Shown: one piece after another, positions 44,425-54,035 of the stretch | Layout: each line of letters opens with the position of its first letter | Position numbering within the stretch: position 1 is the first letter of the stretch | Origin: Ursus arctos | Lineage: Eukaryota > Chordata > Mammalia > Carnivora > Ursidae | DNA: 64,000 bases | Reading direction: 5' to 3' | NCBI RefSeq assembly: GCF_023065955.2 | Contig: NW_026622974.1 | Coordinates: forward strand, 28,241,718 to 28,305,717 | Notes under the pieces: model-generated | Told to the model about the DNA's origin: nothing | Seen by the model: only the letters and a program-made list of their open reading frames with translations | The model's database searches: none | Made by a program: the position numbers and the translations under genes

Positions 44425-44910
44425 TACCATTAGTCTTTGCAGCAAAACCAAATTACCATAAATTTAATAGCTTAAAACAACAAAGCTTTCTTCCTTTATG
44501 GTTCCGTAAGTTAGAAATGTGACATGGGCATGACAGGACTAAAATCTAGATGTCAGTGGGCTTGTGCTTCTGGAAAATCCATTCCTTATCTGTTCCAGCT
44601 TCTAGAAACTTCTCATGTTTCTTGGCTTGTGAATTCCTTCCATCTTCACAGCCAGCAACATTGCATCTCCATGCGTTTGACCCTTCTTACACTGTCACAT
44701 CTCTTTCTGACAGCCAAGAAAGATCTTCTACTCTTAAAGGCTTGTGTGATTAGATTGGGCCTACTGGATAATCCAGAATAATCTTCTTGTCTCAATGTCC
44801 TTAACTTTAATAATAGCTGTAAAGTCCCCTGTGCCATGTGAAGTAACATATTCATATTACTGGGGTTTAGGATGTGGATCTTTCGAGGCCATTATTCTGC
44901 CTACCTCACC
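44425..44910 (-). mobile_element. MLT1-type MaLR LTR, antisense
   Basis: CAAATTACCATAAATTTAAT-AGCTTAAAACAAC, CATCTTCACAGCCAGCAACA, CTTCTTACACTGTCACATCT, GTGTGATTAGATTGGGCCTA and CCATTATTCTGCCTACCTCA match the antisense LTR from one end to the other. Solo LTR. Confidence 0.85.
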
Positions 44911-45799
44911 ATCTAACTCATTTTTTGATTTATCTCCAATGTAGAATTCCCGTGTCAAAAAGAACAGATGGTACATGCTCAAATGAAGACAGAATCATTT
45001 ACTGTTTAACCTCTTTTAAATACTGTAATTCTGATCTGGGTAGGGATGGATAAAGAGGTGAGGAGAAAAATGGTTTAGATTCACCTGCAAGACTTTTTAA
45101 AATTGCAGACGTACTTTTTCCAATGAAGCCAAGACTTTGATATAAAACTCTACCCCCATCATCTCTTCTCCCATTCTTCCATACAATACTGTTTTCATGA
45201 GCCTCTATTACTAATAGGATTTTGTTATGATCATCTGTTTGGGGGACAGAAAAAAAGGATGAGGATGATTATTTGACTTCTTGGGTACTATTAACTCTGA
45301 CTTGATTTAGAAAGGATAAAAGAAATCTGACTCAGCTAAGAACTTGTTTGCAATGTTTTAATCTTTCAAAATGATCTAAGTAAACATTCTCAAAGTTTGA
45401 AAGTCTTATGACTATTTAATAATGTGCTCTTTCTTTTGTTTAGTCTCCTTAGACAAGCCAAAAGCACTGACATTTGCATTACTAAAACTCTTTCTTAAAG
45501 TTTAAGGAACTGCTTTAAATTGTTTCCCTGAATGAAAGCAGGGCAAGACATTTGCAGATAATTGAGCTAATGAAATAGGGGAAATTTTCTGAAAATGCCC
45601 CATTATTAAACATTATAAGAATCCAGAAGCACTTGGATTAAACAACCTACTCATTGGTTTAGGAAAAAAAAAAAACTGAGGGAAAAACTGGTTTTAATTT
45701 AAAACTATTAACAATATATATTATTAAGTAAGGTGCTTTCATCAAGCTGGAAAAATCTGTACCTTCTGATAATTTGAACATCTAATATCTCTGAGAATG
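44911..45799. other. Unassigned AT-rich sequence
   Basis: Nothing recognised. Confidence 0.5.
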
Positions 45800-45801
45800 G
45801 A

Positions 45802-45999
45802 ATGGTTAACTTTACATTTAATCACAGGGAGAAAGCATTTGACAAAATACAACATCCCTTCATGATAAAAACCCTTGATAAATTGGGTATAGAAGGAATA
45901 CGCCTCAACATAATTAAGGCTTTATATGACAAACCCACAGCTAACATCATACTCACTGGTGAAATGTTGAAAACTTTTCTAAGATTAGGAAGAAGGTAA
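45802..45999 (+). pseudogene. L1 ORF2p reverse-transcriptase fragment
   Basis: A 65-codon remnant matching the L1 RT N-terminal part (..[36 protein letters not shown]). It is followed by frameshifts. Confidence 0.8.
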
Positions 46000-46930
46000 G
46001 AGTGTCCACTCTCATCTTTCTTATTCAGTATGTAAGTCATAGCTAGAACAATCAGACAAGATAAAGAAATAAAAGACATTCAAGTCTGAAAGAAAGAAGT
46101 AAAATTGTCTTTATTTATAGATGATATGACCTTATAAATGGAAAATCCTAAAAACTCAACCAAAAAGCAGTTGGAACTAATCGATGAATTGAGCAAAGCT
46201 TCAGGATATAAAGTCAACATACAGAAATCAGTTGCATTTTTGTATACCAACAACAAAATATCTAAAAAGAAATAAAACAACCTCACTCACAATGGCATCA
46301 AAAACAATGATACTAGGAATAAACTTAATGAAAGAAGTAAAAGATCAGAGTAGTAAAAATTACAAGACTTTGATGAAGGAAATTGGAGAAGGCACAAATA
46401 GAAAGCTATCCTGTATTCATGGGCCAGAAGATTTAGTATTGTTAAAATGTCCATACTACTCGAAGCCCTCTACAGATGCAATGAAATTTCTACCCAAAGT
46501 CCAATGGTATTTTTCTCAGCAATAGAACAAACAATCCTAAAATTTATACGGAAGCCAAAAAGATACTGAATAGCCACAGCAATTCTGAGAAAGAAAAACA
46601 AAGCTAGAGGCATCACACTTCCTAATTTCAAACATACTACAAATCTGTAGTTGGTAAAAGAATAAGGAGCTGCCGTAATAGATTCATAGACCAATGAGAC
46701 AGAGTAGAGAATCCATCAATAAACCCCTGCACAGCAAAAGAAACAATTTAAAAAAATGAAAAGGCAACCTACAGAATGGGAGAACATATTTACAAACCAT
46801 ATATTAGAGAAAGGGTTGATATCCAAACTATATAAAGAACTCATACAACTCAGTAACAAAAAACACAAAGAATCCTATTAAAAAATGGGCAGAGAAACTG
46901 AATAGACAGTTCTCCACAGAGGCCATACAA

Positions 46931-47170
46931 ATGGCTAAGAGGTACATGAAAAGATACTCAGTATCACTCATCATCAGGGAGATGCAAATCAAAGCCACAA
47001 TGAGATACCACCTCACACTTGTTAGAATGACTATTATCAAGAAAACAGTAGACAAGTGTTGGCAAAAATATTTAAAAAAAAAAATTCACCCTGTGAACGG
47101 TTTGTGGGTATGTAAATTGGTGAAGCCACTGTGGGAAACAGTATGGAATTCTTCAAAAAATTTAAAATGA
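46931..47170 (+). pseudogene. L1 ORF2p C-terminal fragment
   Basis: Encodes [20 protein letters not shown] and [18 protein letters not shown], then a degraded form of the C-terminal Cys-rich motif ([20 protein letters not shown]). It is cut by the SINE at 47171. Confidence 0.8.
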
Positions 47171-47359
47171 GGGGCGCCTGGGTGGCACAGTCGTTAAGCG
47201 TCTGCCTTCGGCTCAGGGCATGATCCCGGCGTTCCGGGATCGAGCCCCACATCAGGCTCCTCCACTAGGAGCCTGCTTCTTCCTCTCCCACTCCCCTTGC
47301 TTGTGTTCCCTCTCTTGCTGGCTGTCTCTCTCTATCAAATAAATAAATAAAATCTTAAA
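47171..47359 (+). mobile_element. Can-SINE, sense, inserted in L1
   Basis: Full-length SINE. Perfect 16-bp TSD AAAAAATTTAAAATGA at 47155-47170 and 47360-47375, derived from the host L1. Confidence 0.97.
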
Positions 47360-47546
47360 AAAAAATTTAAAATGAAACTACTATATGATCCAGCAATCCC
47401 ACGCCTGGATATATATCCAAAGGAAATGAAAACAGGATATCAAAGGGATATCTGCACTCTGATGTTTATTGTAGCATTATTCACAACAGTCAAGATATGG
47501 AAATAACCTAAAAATCAGTCAATAGATGAGTGGATAAAGAAAATGT

Positions 47547-47550
<4 letters not shown>

Positions 47551-47583
<33 letters not shown>
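47551..47583. repeat. (TA)n microsatellite
   Basis: About 16 TA units at the end of the L1 remnant. Prone to length change and cruciform extrusion. Confidence 0.97.
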
Positions 47584-47586
<3 letters not shown>

Positions 47587-48186
47587 TTTGCATAGAAATA
47601 ATCATTTCAAACAGGAAACACTGAAGATAAACTTGTGTTCAGAATTGGAAATATTTTAAATTATTAATACAGTCATGAATTAAAATTTTATTTCAATGAT
47701 GGTTATTTTCAAGAGATTTTCTCAGAAAGAATAACCAAGTTGTGGTTAATAATATTTTGAAGAATTATCTAATATTGAAAAATACATAAGTAATGCTGTT
47801 ATTACTTTCCATGGTTCATTGAAATTAAATGAACGTATTGGCTGCTGAGGATTTTAATCTGAGCTGCACATTTTTCTTCTGTTGTTAGTAAATAAGAATC
47901 AAAGGGCCAGCCTTTATTTTACTTTCAGAAGTTACGTAACGCAGGAAAAAAAAGTAACAGTAACCATTCCCTGAGAGGTTTTCCTTGAGGGTTTTTAAAA
48001 TTAATGCTGGCTAATAGATGTCAGGAACTATGATTTCTGGCATATTAAGGTTAACAAAAGACATGTCAGACTGGATATGATGATAACTACGAAACTTCTA
48101 AAAACTTAACTTTTTAGAGAAACTAGAACCAAACAAAGTATTCCTATCATTTTTGGTAAAATTTTTGCCTGGAACTAACATCTGCT
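47584..48186. other. Unassigned AT-rich sequence
   Basis: Nothing recognised. Confidence 0.5.
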
Positions 48187-48201
48187 AATAACACCATCAC
48201 A

Positions 48202-48401
48202 GGGGCACCTGGGTGGCTCAGTCGGTTAAGTGTTTGCCTTCAGCTCAGATCTTGAGCCCAGGGTCCTGGGATTCAGTCCCACGTCAGGCTCACTGCTCAG
48301 CAAGGAGCCTGCTTCTCCCTCTGCCTCTGCCTCTGCTTCCCCAGCTTGTGCGTGCTCTCTCTCTCTCTGTCAAATAAATAAATAAAATCTTAAAAAAAAA
48401 A
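48202..48401 (+). mobile_element. Can-SINE, older subfamily, sense
   Basis: GGGGCACCTGGGTGGCTCAG, TCGGTTAAGTGTTTGCC, GGGTCCTGGGATTCAGTCCC and tail AAATAAATAAATAAAATCTT. Partial TSD AATAACACC at 48187-48195 and 48402-48410. Confidence 0.94.
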
Positions 48402-48679
48402 AATAACACCGTTATAAACAAAGATGGCTCCTGGGCACAAAATGTAGGAGGCCATGATTTGGTTAGAATGACAGCACAGTCACTCTTGGAAAGCATGGTC
48501 ACTGTGAAAAAATATTTCCCCCCCAAATAAACAAATGGAGCAAGAAAACAAAAGAATGCTTTTTTAAAAAGGTAAGTAATCATGTAGTAAAGAGGATAAG
48601 TTTTATTAAATTACTGAGGTGTTAATTTAAAACATTAATGCTGAGTGGACAGATGTGTGTCTTGTGAAAAAATTAACTA
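48402..48679. other. Unassigned sequence
   Basis: Nothing recognised. Confidence 0.5.
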
Positions 48680-48865
48680 TCAATTATATATATTTACTCT
48701 GTGCAAGTTTTAAGTGCTTTATGTTCAATACTCATCACAATTCTATGAGGTAGATACTGTTATTATCCCACTTTATAGACAGGGAAACTGATGCACGAAC
48801 AGGTACATATCTGGCCTAGGCTTCTGTAGCTAATATATGGTAGAGCTGAGTTGAAGCCATGCAGA
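48680..48865 (+). mobile_element. MIR SINE, sense
   Basis: TTTACTCTGTGCAAGTTTTA, AATACTCATCACAATTCTAT-GAGGTAGATACTGTTATTAT (two parts), CCACTTTATAGACAGGGAAA and GGTAGAGCTGAGTTGAAGCC match MIR in order. Confidence 0.8.
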
Positions 48866-49792
48866 GAGGTTCTGGAATCCATGGACTTAAACACTGGGAG
48901 ATACTGAGTTTCGAGAGGAAATTCAAGTTTTCGATGATAGTGTACCATTTCAGTGATATTTGGCACACTAACCTGTTTGTACTTGTGATGGGTCACATTC
49001 GCTGTGAAGCCAGGCCTTATTTGGATTTTGTTAGCACAAGTCATGACCGTCTGTAGGACCACCAATGCTACAAAATTAATAATAGTTACTATTTTCAAAG
49101 GGAAAAAAAAACTTGGAATTTTAAATTGGAAAGGTTTTGGTCTCCACATCTTCCATTTAAAAAAGGACTCAAATAAATTCCAATCACACATCTCATCCAG
49201 AAAGGACTGGCAAGCTTTAGCAACAAAAATCAAGAGTCCACCAAGAATTCATAAGTTTGGCATTTTGAAGAAAATGCAAATTTTCTGCTATTTTATCCCA
49301 CTCCCTTTGGCAAAATGCAGCTTCCATTCTTTAAAGTAATTATCTTTGCCAACACTGCTTGCAAAAAGCATGTAGAAATTAAGAGAAACGATGCACAGAC
49401 AACATTGTTAACATAACTGAAGTGACTGTGGGATAATAGCAGATGACTATTAGCAAGTATAAATTTTAAAAATTTAGATGACATTCAAAACAGCCAGATT
49501 TTTCAGTTTAACCTTTATGTCTTTAATTTTAAACCTCACTTCAAAAAATCTACAAAGCAGTAAACCTGAATTAGAAGTGGTTTATTAAAGGGAATTTAGT
49601 AGCGTCAAACTATATGTATACCTTTTCTATGTACTATGGATATAGGGGAGAAAGGTGATTTTGAAAAGCAGATTTCAAAGTCTGCTGTGTAAGGAGTTAT
49701 TTTATAATATTTTTCGTTGTCAAACATACATTACATAATATTTATCATTTTTACCATTCCTAAGTGTACTTACTATTCAGTGACATTGAATT
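48866..49792. other. Unassigned sequence with overlapping frames on both strands
   Basis: A 156-codon minus frame (48763-49233, its tail overlapping the MIR) and a 111-codon plus frame (49004-49339) overlap each other. Neither has a recognised motif, and the mutual overlap plus MIR-derived end argue against coding. Confidence 0.4.
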
Positions 49793-49808
49793 TAAAGAAT
49801 ATCTTTCA

Positions 49809-50020
49809 GGGCGCCTGGGTGGCTCAGTCATTAAGCATCTGCCTTCGGCTCAGGGCGTGATCCCAGGGTCCTGGGATCAAGCCCCACATCGGGCTCCCTG
49901 CTCCACTGGGAGCCTGCTTCTCCCTCTCCCACTCCCCCTGCTTGTGTTCCCTCTCTCGCTGCCTGTCTCTCTCTGTCAAATAAATAAATAAATAAAATCT
50001 TTAAAAAAAATAAAATAAAA
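49809..50020 (+). mobile_element. Can-SINE, sense, with (TAAAA)n tail
   Basis: GGGCGCCTGGGTGGCTCAG, GGGATCAAGCCCC and a tail of AATAAATAAATAAAATCTTT then (TAAAA) units. TSD TAAAGAATATCTT (49793-49805) against TAAAGAATACCTT (50021-50033), one mismatch. Confidence 0.95.
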
Positions 50021-50884
50021 TAAAGAATACCTTGCTTTGGCTCCTCCTTCTGGGTAGTTCTGTCTTCAGTGTTTAGTTCTAAGGGACTAAGGTGCCACCT
50101 ATTTGCTGTTTTCCACTTAGTGCAGGCCAGAATGGTAGACAGTGCGCCACCTCAGTTCCCATAGAGCCAAGAGGGCGGAAAGAAGGACAAGGCATCGGCT
50201 CACAGTACTACAGGGTGAGTGTGGTCACCAAGGCTGCACCTTACAGGCTTCTTAGCACCCAGCAGGAGGGAGAGTCGTCTCTGTTCACATAATTGCAAGC
50301 TGGGGATGGTGGACAGGCTCCATCCCATAATGACTAGCGGGAAGAAGTAGGTATGGGTAAAGAGTTCTTTTCTGCAGAGCTCACTTCTTTCTGGTCGTGA
50401 AGCTATGACTTCTTCATGCTTCTGCCTAACTTATTTTTCTTTGCACTGCCCATTGTTTCTTTTCCTTTTTTTTTTTTTTTTTTTTAAACCAACTCCTAGG
50501 AGGTTAGGTCAGAGTTTATCTCCTGTTCATACTGCGTACATTCGAACGTTGCAGTTGGGGCTAAGGGTTGCTTGATGAGGAAATTCCTGAGAGAAGTTGA
50601 CTTGTGTCTCTGGATTTAACCATATAAATGAAAGAGAATGCAGCTTGCTTCTTGCATGGAGATTTCTGGGGGCAGAAGGCCTGATAGCGTAGAGACATTG
50701 GGATATTGATTTCTGGGAAAAAGAGGAAAGCGTGAAGTACCCAGAATTCTCTGCAGCCTAAAAATTGTACATAAAAGGACCTCAGATGTTCCTGTGAGAC
50801 AAGAAGAGTGGACTCCTAGACAGACACCTAGAGAGGACTTCTCACTCACATGAGGAGGTCATAGGTACGGATGTCATTTTTATA
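50021..50884. other. Unassigned sequence with poly-T run
   Basis: T-run at about 50466-50485. No other feature recognised. Confidence 0.45.
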
Positions 50885-51275
50885 CTTGCTTCACTAAGAC
50901 CCCAGCTCCAGCCACACTAGCTAGCTGGCTGCATCTTGCATGTGCCACAGTCTTCCAAGACTTAGGGCTTTTGCACTTATTCTCTCTGTCTGCACTGCTT
51001 TGGTCCCCAAACTTTCACATGGCTTCCTGTCATTCAGACTCTCTAAAGTAAGCCTCCTCCTCTATCTTTATCTTTATTACACATCTCCCTAATATCATCT
51101 TTATTATCTCTATCTGTATTTATTTGTGAAATTTTTTATTGTCTATCTCTACCCCCCAGATTATTCACAAGAATAAGAACATTGCCTGTCTTATTCACAA
51201 CTGTAATTCCCGTATCTAGAATGGTGCCTAGCAATAGTAGGTTCTCAACTTGTATTTGTGGAATAAATCATAATC
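50885..51275 (+). mobile_element. L2 LINE 3' region, sense
   Basis: GACTTAGGGCTTTTGCACTT, TCAGACTCTCTAAAGTAAGC-CTCCTCC, AATAAGAACATTGCCTGTCT, GTATCTAGAATGGTGCCTAG and AATAGTAGGTTCTCAACTTG follow L2 in order to its 3' end. Confidence 0.75.
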
Positions 51276-51460
51276 ATGTCTTTTGAAGGATCAATTGCTA
51301 TGTAAACTCTTGGCTACATGCATAAGCTATGCAAATATGAATCATTTTACATATATTTAAATTCATTTTTTCAATATTTTTATTAATAAATTCTATAACA
51401 TATTCTTCATTTTCAGGCTATATTCTCAGTTCTAGGATTCATCTCTGTGAAAGGACCTTT

Positions 51461-51652
51461 CTTTTTTTTTTTTTTTAAAGATTTTGTTTATTTATTTGAC
51501 ACAGAGAGAGACAACACAAGCAGGGGGAGTGGGAGAGGAAGAAGCAGGCCCTCAGTGGAGCAGGGAGCCCGACACGGGGCTCGATCCCAAAACCCCGGGA
51601 TCACACCCTGGGCCGAAGGCAGATGCTTAATGACTGAGCCACCCAGGCGCCC
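51461..51652 (-). mobile_element. Can-SINE, antisense
   Basis: T-run, AAAGATTTTGTTTATTTATT, GGAAGAAGCAGGCCCTCAGT, GGCTCGATCCCAAAACCCCG and CACCCAGGCGCCC. TSD CTGTGAAAGGACCTTT (51445-51460) against CTGTGAAAGGGCCTTT (51653-51668), one mismatch. Confidence 0.95.
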
Positions 51653-51668
51653 CTGTGAAAGGGCCTTT

Positions 51669-52026
51669 TAGTGCAGTGCTGTTGATAAGCACACTAAGAC
51701 TGTGTCTGGATACTGTTAAGAAAATTAATTAAAATGTTAAGATATTAAGTTCAGTGTATTTGTTGGCCAATAGCTCATTGGAAGCTTTGGGAACTTTTTT
51801 ATAAGTACGGAATTAGCATCATTGACTGGATATTTTGACATATATTGGCATAAAAGAACAACCGTAGATTAAAGAACTAGCTTGATTCATCAATTTAGTG
51901 AGTGTTCAATTTTGCTTTTAAAAATTCATTAAATTGTCCAAATTAATACATTGACAGACATTTTAGCTAAACTAATTATACTCAGGTAGATTCTGATTTC
52001 AAAGATTTCGAGCTGACAACAAAACA
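51669..52026. other. Unassigned AT-rich sequence
   Basis: Nothing recognised. Confidence 0.5.
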
Positions 52027-52218
52027 CAGTCAATTCTCATTATTCATGGTAGTTACATATTATAAAGTTACCTTGAGCACTAAATTAGTGAATATTGAAT
52101 TATTCCTCCTAGGGGAAATGCAGGGTGAGGTTTCTGTGAGTCTGCCATCAAAACAAATTGACAACTGATCAACCTCTGACCTTAGGTGTCTTTAAACACA
52201 CCTAATTTAGTATGCATT

Positions 52219-52275
52219 CAAGAGACTGTGTAGGAGATTTTAATAAAGTTAAGTCCTGCCTGAAGACCTTGATTT
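52219..52275 (+). repeat. Inverted repeat arm 1 (57 bp), partner at 53604-53660
   Basis: The reverse complement of 53604-53660 with a single mismatch (C at 52226). It begins CAAGAGACTGTGTAGGAGAT and ends GAAGACCTTGATTT. It lies inside the DNA transposon, where it looks foreign, and runs into the 12-bp triplication beginning at 52271. Confidence 0.95.
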
Positions 52276-52310
52276 TCTAAATGATTTTCTAAATGATTTT
52301 CTAAATGATT
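52271..52310. repeat. 12-bp unit repeated three times
   Basis: GATTTTCTAAAT at 52271-52282, 52283-52294 and 52295-52306, followed by GATT. All three units are identical, so this is a recent expansion at the end of the inverted repeat arm. Confidence 0.97.
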
Positions 52311-52552
52311 CATTAACATTGAATGCATGACCCACAGCACTGTAACTCATGCCTGAACAAACTTACCTAACACATGTGGTGTCCCCTTAAGGCATATGAC
52401 AATCTTCCTGTGCTTGGAAACACTAGAAAGCCCTTCCGCAATCTGCAGAGGGGCCATTTTAAACAGCAAAATCACCAACAAACAGCACACATGGAAAACA
52501 GGGCACTAGAGAGACAGTGAAAAGGACACATTTGTTTACCGTGTGAGATCTG

Positions 52553-52646
52553 GGGGTGCCTGGGTGGCGCAGTCGTTAAGCGTCTGCCTTTGGCTCAGGG
52601 CGTGATCCTGGCGTTCTGGGATCGAGCCCCACATCAGGCTCCTCCG
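52553..52646 (+). mobile_element. 3'-truncated, tailless Can-SINE with TSDs
   Basis: Only the tRNA-related 5' part of the SINE: GGGGTGCCTGGGTGGCGCAG, GTCGTTAAGCGTCTGCC, GGGATCGAGCCCC, ending at CTCCTCCGC. The CT-rich half, the AATAAA tail and the poly-A are absent. It is flanked by a perfect 13-bp duplication CGTGTGAGATCTG (52540-52552 and 52647-52659), so it is a complete insertion event and not a later deletion. Confidence 0.9.
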
Positions 52647-52852
52647 CGTGTGAGATCTGAAGAAGGCGGAGCATTGCCTTTGTTTGACCTCAGCTGATGG
52701 AGTGTGCGTTGGGTGACTCAAATTTTTTGCAGTAGTGCGCATGTCCGTGAACGATTGTGAAACCACGATGGGTATTGATTTGGGGGTTACAAAGACATTT
52801 TAGTAAGTAGGTTGATTGGCAAATACAACATGTGTGAATAATGAAGATTGTA

Positions 52853-53603
52853 TGAGTTTAAATCTAGGGTCCTGGAGATACCTGAGAAATGAAGACTCAC
52901 TCATAAATTACTTAAGAAAAGCAGATAATTTGACTGTTACGCTTGACTGTACAATCATACTTATTTAACCAATGTTACAATAATTTCAGGTATTAATAAC
53001 TTGGAAGATTCCTGTAAAGTCTCCAGCTCCAGAAGTCTCCAGCTTCTTAGTAACTTTACATGGAAGAAAATCCAGAAGATCCACAAGTAAGGTAGGGGGA
53101 CCACTTGCACTTTCATGTGTGGGGAAAAACAGTCTCAAGAACGGTAGTGTCAGAGTCAGAATTTCTTAGTTATTTTAGGTTTCTACAGAATAATTATCAG
53201 TTGATGTCAATTAAAAAAAAAGAAAGGGAAGACAGATTTTTTTCTTTCAAAATAAGAGAAAATAATTTGTAAATAAAAAATAGAACACTAACTAAAAAGA
53301 ACAAGTGTTCGGGAAGAAACTGCACAAATAATACAAGCCTAAAGTCATCGCTGAATAAAGAGGCAAAGGTCACAATTTCTGATTACAGAAATTAACAAAA
53401 AGAGGCTCTGTTTGCTAATGACGAGAGAGCTTGGCATTCAATGTTAAATGTCATAACCTTTGTTTCTCTTTTTTTGTGCTGGTTTCAATTGGTACAGCAT
53501 GTCATCTGTAAGAAATATCAATGCTTTTGACTAAAAATAGGACTCTGAAAAATGTTTTTTCTTGACTATAAATTTGAAAACAGCCAGCTATTTAGAAAAC
53601 CCG
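52853..53603. other. Unassigned AT-rich sequence
   Basis: Nothing recognised between the transposon and inverted repeat arm 2. Confidence 0.5.
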
Positions 53604-53660
53604 AAATCAAGGTCTTCAGGCAGGACTTAACTTTATTAAAATCTCCTACACAATCTCTTG
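53604..53660 (-). repeat. Inverted repeat arm 2 (57 bp), partner at 52219-52275
   Basis: Probable source copy: it lies in sequence with no repeat signature. Just outside it, TTTAGAAAACCCG (complement CGGGTTTTCTAAA) explains the TTTTCTAAAT word next to arm 1, with 6 bp missing there. Confidence 0.93.
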
Positions 53661-53827
53661 AAATGAAATGCTAGTTTTTAAGTTATTTTTGACAATTGCA
53701 AACAAACAATGCATCTGCTTTGAAGAAGAAAACCCCGAAGTGACATGTAAAAGAAATCAAAAGACTATTTGTCTGATCTTGGCCAAACCACGTAGGTTCA
53801 TCCAAAAAGTTAGGGAGGAAATGGTAA
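53661..53827. other. Unassigned sequence
   Basis: Nothing recognised. Confidence 0.5.
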
Positions 53828-54035
53828 ATGCTAGTATTTATTGAGTAATTGCAAAGTGCTAGACACTCTCCCAGTCCCGCGATAAAGGTGCCATTATTTC
53901 TGCTTACAGATCAAGAAACCAAGGCACAGAGAGGTTAAGTATCTTGTCATTTCGTACAACTCAGAGATGGCAGAGAGGGGATGGCAAGCCAGGCCATCTG
54001 ATTTCAGAGCCCAAAGCACTTGTTGCTGCCCCCTT
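53828..54035 (+). mobile_element. MIR SINE, sense
   Basis: TGCTAGTATTTATTGAGTAA, AAAGTGCTAGACACTCTCCC, AAGAAACCAAGGCACAGAGA-GGTTAAGTATCTTG and CAGAGCCCAAAGCACTTG match MIR end to end. Confidence 0.85.

Larger units (their letters stand above)
45800..47550 (+). mobile_element. Old L1 LINE, sense, degraded ORF2, split by a SINE
   Basis: Plus-strand L1 ORF2 from the early RT region (frame fragment [20 protein letters not shown]) through the RT box (TTATAGATGATATGACC, FIDDM-like), AACTTAATGAAAGAAGTAAA, CCTACAGAATGGGAGAACAT, and CAATGAGATACCACCTCACA, to AACTACTATATGATCCAGCA and TTATTCACAACAGTCAAGAT. Many stops, frameshifts and internal deletions. The Can-SINE 47171-47359 splits it. It ends at a (TA)n tract. 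Confidence 0.9.
52027..52852. mobile_element. DNA transposon with terminal inverted repeats, carrying two inserts
   Basis: Left end CAGTCAATTCTCATTATTCA and right end TGAATAATGAAGATTG-TATG are imperfect inverted complements. The body (GAACAAACTTACCTAACACA, CCATTTTAAACAGCAAAATC, ACCAACAAACAGCACACATG, GCAGTAGTGCGCATGTCCGT) resembles an ancient non-autonomous mammalian DNA transposon I recall but cannot name with certainty. Its text is interrupted by an 88-bp insertion (52219-52306) and by a tailless SINE head (52553-52646). No transposase frame remains. Confidence 0.6.
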
